Source: Uliginosibacterium gangwonense (lineage in GTDB: Bacteria > Pseudomonadota > Gammaproteobacteria > Burkholderiales > Rhodocyclaceae). From it: a DNA stretch of 64,000 nucleotides. The notes beneath the pieces are model-generated. The model was not told where the DNA came from. It did no database searches and worked only from the letters and a program-made list of their open reading frames with translations. Position 1 is the stretch's first letter. Each line of letters opens with the position of its first letter. The translations under genes were made by a program, and so were the position numbers. This document shows positions 17,130-26,535 of this stretch, in pieces. Location of the stretch: positions 79,211-143,210 of the forward strand of contig SBBQ01000041.1 of assembly GCA_005239635.1 (NCBI GenBank), in the 5' to 3' direction.

Positions 17130-19916
17130 ATGTCCACACTGCTGCTGGTTGATGCATCCAGTTATCTTTACCGCGCCTTTCACGCCTTGCCCGACTTGCG
17201 TAATCAGGAAGGTTTGCCAACTGGCGCGGTGTATGGCGTGGTCTCCATGCTACGGCGTCTCGCGTTTGGAGACAACGTCGATTCTACTCGCGAAGGGTAC
17301 GCGCAATTTGGCGCGTGTGTATTCGATGCCAAGGGCAAAACCTTTCGCGATGATTGGTATCCAGATTACAAAGCGCATCGTCCTTCAATGCCAGAAGACT
17401 TGGCGGTGCAAGTGCCAATTATTCTGGATGCAGTGCGCGCGCTGGGCTGGCCCATCTTGATGGTGGATGGCGTAGAAGCGGACGATGTAATCGGCACCTT
17501 GGCCATGCGTGCTGCCGAGCAAGGCATGGACTGCGTCATTTCAACGGGCGATAAAGATCTTGCGCAGTTGGTCAATCCGCATGTTCGCCTGGTTAACACC
17601 ATGACTAACGAAGTGCTGGACGAAGCGGGTGTGCTGGCAAAATTTGGTGTGCCGCCTGCGCGCATCGTTGATTACCTTGCGCTGGTCGGTGACAGTGTTG
17701 ATAACGTTCCCGGCGTTGAAAAATGTGGCCCCAAAACCGCCGTGAAGTGGCTCAACGAATTTGGAACCTTGGATGCGTTGGTGACCCGTGCTGACGAAGT
17801 GGGCGGCAAGGTGGGCGAGAACTTACGCAAGCACCTTGAGTTTCTACCGCTCGGCCGCAAGTTGCTCACGGTCAACTGCCAAGTTGCACTGCCGGAACAA
17901 CCCGCTGATTTGGCGCCGCGTGCGCGTGACACCGATACGCTGCAAGCGATTTACGAGCGTTTGGGTTTCCGCACTTTATTAAAAGAGCTGCAAGGTGGCG
18001 GTAGTGCCGAAGCTGAGCCTGGGGCAAAGAAAGCTGCTGCCTCGAACAAGGCGATCGCATTTGTGCGCGATGGCATGGTGGCGCGCGAGGTGGATGATTC
18101 GGGTGCGCATCGTGCGAACTATCAAGCCATTATGGATTGGCAAACGTTTGATGCCTGGCTCGCCAAACTTAATGAAGCGTCGCTCACCGCGTTTGATACC
18201 GAGACCACCAGCTTAGAGCCGATGCATGCGCAATTGGTGGGAATGAGCTTTGCCATAGCGCCGGGCGAGTCAGCCTATTTGCCGTTGGGTCACGTGTATT
18301 CAGATGCGCCTGCACAATTGCCAATGGCCGAAGTTTTGGCAAGGCTTAAGCCTTGGCTTGAATCGGATGCGCACAAAAAAGTAGGGCAGCACCTTAAGTA
18401 TGATCGACATGTTTTGGCGAATCACGGAATTCGACTCGCTGGTGTGGCGCACGATACCCTGCTTGAATCCTACGTTTATGAAGTCGATAAACCGCACGAT
18501 TTAGATTCGCTTGTGTTGCGTCATCTAGGCTTAAAGCCGCTAACCTACGACGAGGTAACGGGCAAAGGCGCGAGCCGCATTGGCTTTGAGCAAGTTGAGG
18601 TACGGCGCGCAACTGAATATGCATCAGAAGACGCCGACGTAACCCTGCGTGTGCATAACGTGTTGTGGGAAAACTTGCAGCACGAAGCGCGATTGGCAAA
18701 GTTGTATCACGACATCGAATTGCCAGTGGCTGAAGTGCTATATGACATGGAGCGCCAAGGCGTGCTGATTGATAGCACACTGCTCATGCAGCAAAGCCAT
18801 GAGCTCGGCCAGAAACTGTTGGCGCTTGAAGCGGAAGCGCACACATTGGCAAAGCAACCGTTCAATATCAATTCGCCGAAACAACTGGCAGAAATTTTAT
18901 TTGAACGCGAGAAGCTGCCGGTCGTTAAAAAAACGCCGTCGGGCACACCTTCAACCGATGAAGAAGTGTTGCAGCAGTTAGCACTGGATTACCCTTTGCC
19001 CAAACTGATTCTGGATTATCGTGGCCTAGCCAAACTCAAAAGTACTTACACCGACAAGTTGCCGCGCATGGTCAATGCATCTACGGGACGTGTACACACG
19101 ACCTATGGCCAGGCCACTGCGGTTACCGGGCGGCTGGCGAGCACCGATCCAAATCTACAGAATATTCCGATCCGTACGCCTGAAGGCCGTCGTATTCGTG
19201 CGGCATTTGTTCCGCCATCTGGCTGTGTGTTGATGAGTGCGGACTACTCGCAAATTGAGCTGCGTATCATGGCGCACTTGTCGCAAGACGAGCGCCTACT
19301 ACAAGCATTTGCCAATAGCGAAGATGTGCACCGTGCGACGGCAGCCGAAGTGTTTGGTGTGACACCAGATGAAGTCAGTAGCGATCAACGTCGCGTGGCA
19401 AAGGTGATCAATTTTGGGTTGATTTACGGCATGAGCGCGCACGGATTGGCAAAGAATTTGGGCCTAGAGCGCAGCGCCGCGCAAACCTATATCGACCGTT
19501 ATTTTGCGCGCTATCCTGGCGTGGCGCAGTATATGGATGCCACACGACAACTTGCGCGTGACAAAGGCTACGTCGAAACCTGGTTTGGCCGCCGCTTATG
19601 GCTGCCAGATATTCGCGCCCAACAAGTAGGGCGCCGTCAAGGCGCAGAGCGCGCTGCAATTAACGCGCCCATGCAAGGTACCGCCGCAGATTTAATTAAG
19701 CTCGCTATGATTGCTGTGCACAAGTGGTTGCGTGATGATCAAATGGCCACGCGTTTAGTGATGCAAGTGCACGATGAATTGGTGCTAGAAGTGCCGCACG
19801 CTGAATTGGAAGTTGTGCGTCAGCGCGTGCCGCAGCTGATGGCGGAGGTGGCAGCGCTATCTGTGCAGCTTGTTGCAGAAGTGGGCGTTGGTCCTAATTG
19901 GGATGAGGCGCATTAG
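17130..19916 (+). CDS. polA: DNA polymerase I
   Basis: Repair and Okazaki-fragment-processing polymerase. The 928 residues cover three domains: N-terminal 5'-3' exonuclease (LVDASSYLYRAFHALP; VDGVEADDVIGTLA; STGDKDLAQLV), a central 3'-5' exonuclease, and a C-terminal polymerase with DYSQIELRIMAHLS (motif A), RRVAKVINFGLIYGMS (motif B) and VMQVHDELVLEVP (motif C). The proofreading site looks intact because FDTETTSLEP keeps the acidic DxE pair. Start at ATG 17130 gives the normal family N-terminus. It diverges from the LOG-family gene. Confidence 0.98.
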   Translation: MSTLLLVDASSYLYRAFHALPDLRNQEGLPTGAVYGVVSMLRRLAFGDNVDSTREGYAQFGACVFDAKGKTFRDDWYPDYKAHRPSMPEDLAVQVPIILDAVRALGWPILMVDGVEADDVIGTLAMRAAEQGMDCVISTGDKDLAQLVNPHVRLVNTMTNEVLDEAGVLAKFGVPPARIVDYLALVGDSVDNVPGVEKCGPKTAVKWLNEFGTLDALVTRADEVGGKVGENLRKHLEFLPLGRKLLTVNCQVALPEQPADLAPRARDTDTLQAIYERLGFRTLLKELQGGGSAEAEPGAKKAAASNKAIAFVRDGMVAREVDDSGAHRANYQAIMDWQTFDAWLAKLNEASLTAFDTETTSLEPMHAQLVGMSFAIAPGESAYLPLGHVYSDAPAQLPMAEVLARLKPWLESDAHKKVGQHLKYDRHVLANHGIRLAGVAHDTLLESYVYEVDKPHDLDSLVLRHLGLKPLTYDEVTGKGASRIGFEQVEVRRATEYASEDADVTLRVHNVLWENLQHEARLAKLYHDIELPVAEVLYDMERQGVLIDSTLLMQQSHELGQKLLALEAEAHTLAKQPFNINSPKQLAEILFEREKLPVVKKTPSGTPSTDEEVLQQLALDYPLPKLILDYRGLAKLKSTYTDKLPRMVNASTGRVHTTYGQATAVTGRLASTDPNLQNIPIRTPEGRRIRAAFVPPSGCVLMSADYSQIELRIMAHLSQDERLLQAFANSEDVHRATAAEVFGVTPDEVSSDQRRVAKVINFGLIYGMSAHGLAKNLGLERSAAQTYIDRYFARYPGVAQYMDATRQLARDKGYVETWFGRRLWLPDIRAQQVGRRQGAERAAINAPMQGTAADLIKLAMIAVHKWLRDDQMATRLVMQVHDELVLEVPHAELEVVRQRVPQLMAEVAALSVQLVAEVGVGPNWDEAH

Positions 19917-19997
19917 ATGACGAGCGGTATCCAGGCCGCATGATAAAGTTCGTTCGGTGATATCCTCTTCGGATAATTAATCTGGAGTTAAGGCTAA

Positions 19998-20780
19998 ATG
20001 GCAACTCGAAGTGTAAAGCGTTTTATCAAGGCAATTGTGCGAAGTGGAAGTTATTCCTACGCAGCTGAGTTCTCAGGTTTCGCCAAGCCAACAGCGGGTA
20101 ACCAACTCAAGTCATTTGCGTGGAAAGGTATGCGATTTTCCTATCGAAGTGGAACGAGTGACGCATTTGTGGCTTACGAATGCTTTTTGCACGGCAAACG
20201 TAATGCCTACTACACGCCGAACTTGCCTAACGACGTTAAGTGCATCGTAGATGTGGGTGCAAATGTTGGGGCTTCAGTTTTGTTTTGGAAGTCAATCTAT
20301 CCAAATGCAGAAATTCATTGCTTCGAACCTATTGAGTCAAATTTTGAAGTGTTGAAGAAAAATTGTGACCAATTTAAAAATGTTTATGCCTACAACGAGG
20401 CTCTAGGTGATGCCGATGGGGAAATTACCTTCATTCATTCACCCGCAGCAAATAATGAAGGCGGATGGAGTGTATTTCAGCGCGGTGCGAGTGGCGCCGA
20501 GCAAAAAATTACTTTGAAGATTCGTGAAAGCGGTAAGCGTTTGAGTGAACTTGGGGTTACCCAAATCGACGTATTGAAGGTTGATACTGAGGGCGCAGAG
20601 CGCGCCATCATCAAAGGTTTGGGCCTCTCGCTTTTAAAAAATTCGCGCTATCTTTGTGGTGAGCTGCATGGCGAAAATGATTTCGAGCTATTGTCGTATC
20701 TAGAAAACAATGGGTTTGCTATTGGTAATAAGAAGTCGCCAAAGTCTAAATTGTTCAACTTTGAGGCTGTGAGAGATTAG
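19998..20780 (+). CDS. FkbM family methyltransferase
   Basis: SAM-dependent O-methyltransferase fold. It has motif I VDVGANVGASVLFWK (about 84-98), then IHCFEPIESNFEVL and the late motif VLKVDTEGAERAIIKGLG. FkbM enzymes in such clusters often methylate sugars of surface polysaccharides. It is followed 30 bp later by an O-antigen ligase-like gene and both look more AT-rich than polA. The dispersed octamer is absent here, a hint of recent acquisition. GGAG upstream of the ATG supports the start. The acceptor sugar is unknown. Confidence 0.88.
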   Translation: MATRSVKRFIKAIVRSGSYSYAAEFSGFAKPTAGNQLKSFAWKGMRFSYRSGTSDAFVAYECFLHGKRNAYYTPNLPNDVKCIVDVGANVGASVLFWKSIYPNAEIHCFEPIESNFEVLKKNCDQFKNVYAYNEALGDADGEITFIHSPAANNEGGWSVFQRGASGAEQKITLKIRESGKRLSELGVTQIDVLKVDTEGAERAIIKGLGLSLLKNSRYLCGELHGENDFELLSYLENNGFAIGNKKSPKSKLFNFEAVRD

Positions 20781-20810
20781 ATTCTGCTCAGTTGTTATTG
20801 ATATTTAAAA

Positions 20811-22028
20811 ATGTCTGAAAAATATTCTCGGCCGAATCAGGGTCTCGTGGGGCTTATGATTCTGTGCGTTTTTATTGCCATTTTGCCTTACTCAGGAACT
20901 GTCGCATTACGGTTATCGCTATTGTTGGTGCTTAGCCTGTTTGCAATTGTGCAGTACATTAGTTTCCGACATGACATACCGTTTTTGCCTGCGGTGACTC
21001 GCTTTTTTATGCCTTGGCTTTTAGTGAGTGGCGTTTCATTGATTTATTCAATTGATTTTGCATACTCACTTGGCGAAATTAAAAATGAAATTGTTTATAC
21101 TTTTTTGGCATTTTGGTCTGCTTGGATAATTGTTCGTTCGGAAATTGCTTGGAGATGGTTTGCGCGTGCAGTGGTATGTTCTGGCATCGTGATGACGATA
21201 TGGATGGCCGTTCATTTTGCATATAACCATTCTTGGTATATCAACGCGAAATATTTTCCGGGCGTTGCAATGTACTCTGGTACGTATCTGATGCTGTGGC
21301 CCGTACTTGCTTGGGTGGCCTGGAGAGAACGCGGTATTTTTTACGGTTATTTTGCAGTTGTCGCATTGTTGGGCTGTACAACCCTGGCGATTGGTTCTAT
21401 GCAACGCACTCTTTGGGTCGGTGTGGCAGCGCAGGTCTTGGCGCTGACTATGTTGGGCATGCGCGACCAAAGCCAATGGCGTCACCGTAGATGGATTTTG
21501 GTGCTGGGCGCCATATTTATTTCTGCCGCGCTGGTCGCGGCAGTGACATATATGCGTTATGGCTTACAAAATATTGCGGGCGTGAATGTTGGTGATATTC
21601 GTTTTGCAGTATGGGACGACATGCTCGTTGCCGTTTTAGAGCACCCGTTATGGGGTGCGGGTTTTGGGCGTGAAGCGATGAAAATGCTTCATCCTGAGCT
21701 AATTCCGCAAAGTAATACGGAAGTTTGGCATGCTCACAATTTATGGCTAGATTATGGCTTTATGATGGGCGTCCCTGGAATTTTGTGCGCCTTATTGTGG
21801 CTATATGGGCTCGTAACGTTTTATGCCAGAAAAATGTTTGAAGCAAGTGCCCGGCAGTATGCTTTGTTGGGTATCATGATCGCAGTAGGAATGGTTGTCA
21901 GGAACATGACCAATGACACCTTCGTTCGAGAGCAGTCGCTGATCTTTTGGACTGTTAATGGTGCATTGCTAGGGTTAATCACACAAATGAAAGCAATCAC
22001 TCAGCCTCGCAATGTTCTTGCTCCCTAA
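20811..22028 (+). CDS. O-antigen ligase / polymerase family membrane protein (WaaL/Wzy type)
   Basis: About ten to twelve membrane helices with the Wzy_C-type periplasmic loop. The catalytic-type histidines are in WHAHNLWLDYGFMMG (about 307-321), preceded by WGAGFG. Such proteins either join O-antigen to lipid A-core or polymerise repeat units. With core glycosyltransferases and MsbA nearby, ligase is the better guess. The last 32 bp overlap the 3' end of the opposing glycosyltransferase gene, so the two messengers are complementary at their ends. Confidence 0.85.
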   Translation: MSEKYSRPNQGLVGLMILCVFIAILPYSGTVALRLSLLLVLSLFAIVQYISFRHDIPFLPAVTRFFMPWLLVSGVSLIYSIDFAYSLGEIKNEIVYTFLAFWSAWIIVRSEIAWRWFARAVVCSGIVMTIWMAVHFAYNHSWYINAKYFPGVAMYSGTYLMLWPVLAWVAWRERGIFYGYFAVVALLGCTTLAIGSMQRTLWVGVAAQVLALTMLGMRDQSQWRHRRWILVLGAIFISAALVAAVTYMRYGLQNIAGVNVGDIRFAVWDDMLVAVLEHPLWGAGFGREAMKMLHPELIPQSNTEVWHAHNLWLDYGFMMGVPGILCALLWLYGLVTFYARKMFEASARQYALLGIMIAVGMVVRNMTNDTFVREQSLIFWTVNGALLGLITQMKAITQPRNVLAP

Positions 22029-23112
22029 GTTCTGTCCTTTGCTGTCTATAGGCTTCAGCTACCTCGGCCGCACTTATGTCTGATACTTGTAGCGTTTCTT
22101 TTTGCAGCAAACGGTAAGGTACGCCCCACGGTCGCCAGTGTGTTGCCGAGCTTTGCCCAAATAAACACACAATGGGTTTGCCAAGCCCGGCTGCAATATG
22201 CATCGCGCCGCCATCCGCACAAATAAAATCGTCGCACAGTGAAATGGCGGCAATCAATTCTTCGAGCCGTGTGGTTGCGATCGGCACGATTTCAGCACCG
22301 AGATTTAGTGCGCGCGTGGCGGCGATTAAGCGCGCAGCTTTTTGATCATCGCCCGGGTGCTGCGCATTGTTTTCATCACCCGGCGCCCACAATACAATAA
22401 ATTGCGGTGGGTGATTTGGCGATGCAGTTTGCGCAAGCAATTGTATCAACTCAGCAAAGGACTGTTCTGACCAACGTTGACTCGGCTTTCGGGCAGAAAT
22501 GTGAATGCCAATTCGCTTGGGCGGGGGCGTGTCACCCACGACTTTGAGTGTGGGATGTTGTTGAAGTAGGGCGGACACTGCCTGTGGGTTAAATGCGATA
22601 CACGCGGGCCCCGGTTGCTCGTGAATACCAATCGCGTTTAATAAATAACTGGTTTGTTCAGTTTGCGTGCTGTCGTTTGGCAATGGGGTCGGCCATGGCA
22701 ACGCTTTGCTAATTTGTTGCGCGAGAGGTGGCGGCGTGTCGGTCTGTACGTAACCTACGATTTCTCGTGCACCCACGGTACGCGCTAAACGCAACAAGCG
22801 CGGTTGAAAACCGGGGGCGGCAAGAATGGCAAAATCGAAGCGACGTTTTCGCAAGACGAGCATTAAGCGTAGGCGTTGCCAATATGCGCGCATAACATCA
22901 AAAATAGAGCCTGCGTGCTTAGCCTTGGTGTAATACACCACTTCATTGAGCGCAGGATGGTGCGTCAGAACATCGGCCGTATAGCTGTTAACGAGCGCAG
23001 TGATATGCGCCTGCGGAAAGTGCTTGCGCAGGGTCATCATCAACGGTGTTGTACAAACTAGGTCGCCAATATTGTCGCGCCGAATAATGAGAATGCTCGG
23101 TGAATCGCTCAT
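21997..23112 (-). CDS. Glycosyltransferase family 9 (heptosyltransferase-like)
   Basis: ADP-heptose:LPS heptosyltransferase-like GT-B fold. N-terminal ILIIRRDNIGDLVCTTPLM and C-terminal CADGGAMHIAAGLGKPIVCLFGQSSATHWRPWG are GT9 signatures. Expected to add heptose or a related sugar to the LPS inner core on the cytoplasmic side. It is first in a short run with the next GT4 gene upstream (4-bp overlap). The terminal residues (about 350-371) are charged and overlap the opposing ligase gene. Which core position it serves cannot be told from sequence. Confidence 0.88.
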   Translation of the reverse strand: MSDSPSILIIRRDNIGDLVCTTPLMMTLRKHFPQAHITALVNSYTADVLTHHPALNEVVYYTKAKHAGSIFDVMRAYWQRLRLMLVLRKRRFDFAILAAPGFQPRLLRLARTVGAREIVGYVQTDTPPPLAQQISKALPWPTPLPNDSTQTEQTSYLLNAIGIHEQPGPACIAFNPQAVSALLQQHPTLKVVGDTPPPKRIGIHISARKPSQRWSEQSFAELIQLLAQTASPNHPPQFIVLWAPGDENNAQHPGDDQKAARLIAATRALNLGAEIVPIATTRLEELIAAISLCDDFICADGGAMHIAAGLGKPIVCLFGQSSATHWRPWGVPYRLLQKETLQVSDISAAEVAEAYRQQRTELREQEHCEAE

Positions 23113-24287
23113 GTCGCAACCTTTGTGGATGCAGGTTGCAAACCTTCCAGCCCATCCATAGCCTGCAGTACACGCGCATTAAATTGCGACTCACTGAATT
23201 TTGCCAAGTGAGCTTGGTCGTTGAGTGTGTTGAGGTGGGCGTAATTCCCGTTGCTCAAGTTTTGTAGGAGTGAGCGAAATCCATGCGCACCATCTTTACG
23301 CGGATCTTCAAATAAATAGCCGGTATGAGCGTGGTGCACGGTCTCTGAAAAAGGTGGCGCATTGGGGGCCAGTACGGGTGTGCCGCAGAGCTGCGCTTCG
23401 ATCACATTAAGACCCAGTGCTTCTTTCTCCGGCAAGCCAGTGAGCAAATAGTCGAGTTGCTGATACACCAAGCGAACATCGGTTTGCTGCCCCCAAAAGC
23501 GAACACGATTGGGCGTGTCCGCAATGGGCGCTAACGCAGCCCGCGTATCACGAACAGACGCATAACCGCCGCTGCCAAATATTTCTAAATTGATATTGGC
23601 AAACTCACGCAACACAGGGGCGATGCTGGCAAACAATGTTGGAAATTGTTTGATCGGTGTAATGCGTGACACCACGCCAATTGTGATGCCCGAACGTTTG
23701 CTAAAAGTGGGGGGCGGCGAAATGGCATTTGCCAAGGGCGTTACGATCGGTGTGAGCCACTTACCTAAACGGTCACGAACCTTTCGTACATCCCAGTCGT
23801 ATATATTGCCGCGTCGTATTTTACCGTCGGGTTCGGCCGGGCGCGCTAAGTGCGCCACCCCGTAGAGGGGTGGCGGCCAGGCTTGCGTTAAACCAGCTTC
23901 GATGAGACCTTGCAACACATAGCTCGATACAGCAAACAAGCGATCGTAATTACGAAATGATTCTGCGCTGCGCTGGTAAAGCGGCAGGTGCACAAAACAC
24001 GCTAACTTATGTCCGCGCGCTTTAAGTGCTGCGTTTAATGTGGGGTGCGCCGGGCCGTGAAACAGCAGCCAACACGGTTCATTGAGCGGCAGGCCTAACA
24101 AGTCTTCAGCCGTGGTGGCTAGATGAATCTGTTGGGCAGGAATGTCGTGTGTGCGCCACCATTGCGCCTGCGGATGAACCACCAAGTCAAACGGAATATC
24201 TGCTGCGGCTAGGGCTTTGCTCAAAAAGAGCGTGTACACCTCTCCGCCGCCAAAGCTTAACTGCAGATTAACTTGAATAAGGCGCAT
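23109..24287 (-). CDS. Glycosyltransferase family 4
   Basis: GT-B retaining glycosyltransferase. The N-terminus QVNLQLSFGGGEVYTLFLSKAL is the acceptor-side loop, GVVSRITPIKQFPTLF starts the donor domain, and LTGLPEKEALGLNVIEAQLCGTPVLAPNAPPFSE is the E-x7-E motif region. 392 residues. It overlaps the next GT9 gene by 4 bp (ATGA), so both are coupled. It probably builds the LPS core or O-unit; donor sugar unknown. Confidence 0.85.
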   Translation of the reverse strand: MRLIQVNLQLSFGGGEVYTLFLSKALAAADIPFDLVVHPQAQWWRTHDIPAQQIHLATTAEDLLGLPLNEPCWLLFHGPAHPTLNAALKARGHKLACFVHLPLYQRSAESFRNYDRLFAVSSYVLQGLIEAGLTQAWPPPLYGVAHLARPAEPDGKIRRGNIYDWDVRKVRDRLGKWLTPIVTPLANAISPPPTFSKRSGITIGVVSRITPIKQFPTLFASIAPVLREFANINLEIFGSGGYASVRDTRAALAPIADTPNRVRFWGQQTDVRLVYQQLDYLLTGLPEKEALGLNVIEAQLCGTPVLAPNAPPFSETVHHAHTGYLFEDPRKDGAHGFRSLLQNLSNGNYAHLNTLNDQAHLAKFSESQFNARVLQAMDGLEGLQPASTKVAT

Positions 24288-24362
24288 GTGCTGCTACATT
24301 CGCAAGCTATAAATTGCTAGATTAGTGAACGCACGCGTATTGTTGGCGCAAAAAAACTGGTT

Positions 24363-25403
24363 TCATGAGTGTTGTGCGCGGCTTTTATTAGGTGCTTGCA
24401 AGTCGAGAACCTTCAGGGCAGCGTGAAATACTGTTTCAACACTGATTTGGCTCATGGGCGAAGTGGTATCACATAAGTTACTTTGAGCCAAAGGATGGTC
24501 AATAAGTGCGGCATGCGGATGGCCAATTGGACCATAAAAGTAAGAAGGCGATCGACAGTGATATAACGCAACCATGGGAATGTCAAATGTGCTCATCATG
24601 TGAGTCGGGCCTGTGTCGACGCCAACATACAAGTCAAGTTGAGACATTATGGCCGCAGTCTGGCGTAGTGTGAGTGTGCCAGTCAGCGGCCATGATCTAC
24701 TCCCTATCTTTGCTGAAAGTGATGCGGCTTGCTCCCTCTCGTTTGGGCCACCTAGTATCAGAAAATAGGCGTCTGGCCAATGTGAAAGCAAACGCTGCGT
24801 CAGCTGATGGAAGTATTCAAGTGGCCAGTCGCGGTAAGCTTTAGTGGGGAAGCTAGCAACCTGGAGGCCGATTAGGGGTTTGGGCTCGTTAAGCTTAAGC
24901 TGCAATGACAACAATCTAGCTGCTTGATTAATTTCTGCTGGAGTAAGACATAACTCTAAGTGCCGTCCATATGCCTTTACACCTAAAAGCTGAACAAGGT
25001 TCAAATACACGTCAGTAGCGTGTGCAGGTGCAAGCTCTATTGGGTCACCGCATATGTAAAGTTTTTTATTCAGTGTTTCATCATCTTGTTTGTATGCGAT
25101 AACTTTCTTGCTGGCACGTAGCGCATATTTGATTAATGAAGCATCTGAGCCAAATACGAAGGCGATATCAAATTGATGCAGTTTTAATCTTCCTCGCCAC
25201 CATACTGTTTTCTTTGTTGCTGCAATGTATCGATGGACATAAGGTAAATGCTGGAGTACTTCTATGCGATTGGGATGAGCGAGAACCGTAATCTCTGAAT
25301 TGGGATATTGATGTGCAATTGCTCTGAGTGCGGGAGTGCACAGAAGTGTGTCGCCAATGCGTGACACATGAACGACGAGAATTCTGTGGGTTCGGTTAGC
25401 CAT
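24363..25403 (-). CDS. Glycosyltransferase family 9 (heptosyltransferase-like)
   Basis: GT9 features: ILVVHVSRIGDTLLCTPALRAI at the N-terminus and LDLYVGVDTGPTHMMSTFDIPMVALYHCRSPSYFYGP near residue 275. The usual GPTHMA-type motif reads GPTHMM. Base composition is visibly more AT-rich than the housekeeping genes, and no copy of the dispersed octamer is found in it, so it may have been acquired with its neighbours. It lies 17 bp downstream of another glycosyltransferase gene on the same strand. Acceptor unknown. Confidence 0.86.
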   Translation of the reverse strand: MANRTHRILVVHVSRIGDTLLCTPALRAIAHQYPNSEITVLAHPNRIEVLQHLPYVHRYIAATKKTVWWRGRLKLHQFDIAFVFGSDASLIKYALRASKKVIAYKQDDETLNKKLYICGDPIELAPAHATDVYLNLVQLLGVKAYGRHLELCLTPAEINQAARLLSLQLKLNEPKPLIGLQVASFPTKAYRDWPLEYFHQLTQRLLSHWPDAYFLILGGPNEREQAASLSAKIGSRSWPLTGTLTLRQTAAIMSQLDLYVGVDTGPTHMMSTFDIPMVALYHCRSPSYFYGPIGHPHAALIDHPLAQSNLCDTTSPMSQISVETVFHAALKVLDLQAPNKSRAQHS

Positions 25404-25420
25404 GGAGCTTTAAAGGCATA

Positions 25421-26527
25421 TTAAATCGTTTGCGTTTGGTTTGAGACAGATTCAAATATTGAGACCATTGAATCGATCATAGAGTCAAAGCCAAACTTAG
25501 ATAGCGCATCTAATCGGGCCTGGCGCCCCAGTTTTAATGACAAATCAGTAGAGGACAAAATCAGCTCAATTGCAGCGGCTAATTGTGCAGGTTGTTTTGG
25601 TTCCACAATTAAACCCGACCGGTTGTTTGATAAGGCTTCGAGAATGGCACCTACGGGGGTGCTGATTACAGGGAGTCCGGTCAACATCGCTTGAACTAAT
25701 GCTTGAGGTACCCCCTCATTTGCATAAGAAGGTAAACAAAAAATATCAAAAGCTCTAAGCCAGAGCTCAGGGTCAGACCGCTCTCCTGCCATGACAACAC
25801 GATCGGACAATCCAAGTTTGATGATGAGAGAGTGAATTGCATTGAATTGCGGTCCATCGCCCACAATTACGAGGTGGACACTGGGATCGTTGAGTTGTGC
25901 AATGGCCTGCAATAAATGCACGTGACCTTTCCAGCTGCGCAAGGTCGCGACAATGCCGACCCAGCGTACATCGGTGCGTAACCCAAGCTGTTGTCGCGCA
26001 GTGAGTTGGTCACCGGGCGCGAATCGTGTTGTATCGTGGCCAGTTGGCACTGAGGTAAGCTGCGACGCCGGCAAATTGAGTTCTTGAATTAATGTTTGGC
26101 GTAGCGATTCGCCGGTGGTTACGACATGTTTTGCTGCCGTGCCGTATAACCAACGCGAACTCATGCTGGGAGAGACCGGCGCAGAAACATGTCGTGTTCG
26201 CACAATGGGCGCGCGATGTGCAAAGGTGGTATTTGCCAATGCAGCGAGCCACGAATCTGTGGAGCTATGTGTGTTGATGACGCTCGCCGAGTTGGCCTTG
26301 AGCCAAGCGCGCATGGCGAATAAGCCGCGCAGATTTTTACGTGCGATGGGCAGTGCGATGGCATTCAGGCCGCGATCTAATGCGCGTTGATAAATGTGCG
26401 ATTCACTCGGGCACAAAATCGTAACGCGGTGTCCGCGTGCGACCATGCCGCGTGATTCTTCAAGAATGCGAATTTCTTGCCCGCCCCAGCCGCAAGAAGA
26501 TTCGGTATGTACGATGTGCAAACTCAT
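25421..26527 (-). CDS. Glycosyltransferase family 4
   Basis: 368-residue GT-B glycosyltransferase. IVHTESSCGWGGQEIRILEESRGM opens the acceptor domain, WVGIVATLRSWKGHVHLLQAI opens the donor domain, and SYANEGVPQALVQAMLTGLPVISTPVGA holds the E-x7-type motif. The gene is split in composition: the N-terminal half is GC-richer and has one dispersed octamer (26233), while the C-terminal half is AT-rich and without it, which could mark a recombination join. It begins 8 bp after the msbA stop. Confidence 0.86.
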   Translation of the reverse strand: MSLHIVHTESSCGWGGQEIRILEESRGMVARGHRVTILCPSESHIYQRALDRGLNAIALPIARKNLRGLFAMRAWLKANSASVINTHSSTDSWLAALANTTFAHRAPIVRTRHVSAPVSPSMSSRWLYGTAAKHVVTTGESLRQTLIQELNLPASQLTSVPTGHDTTRFAPGDQLTARQQLGLRTDVRWVGIVATLRSWKGHVHLLQAIAQLNDPSVHLVIVGDGPQFNAIHSLIIKLGLSDRVVMAGERSDPELWLRAFDIFCLPSYANEGVPQALVQAMLTGLPVISTPVGAILEALSNNRSGLIVEPKQPAQLAAAIELILSSTDLSLKLGRQARLDALSKFGFDSMIDSMVSIFESVSNQTQTI

Positions 26528-26535
26528 GTTGGTAT

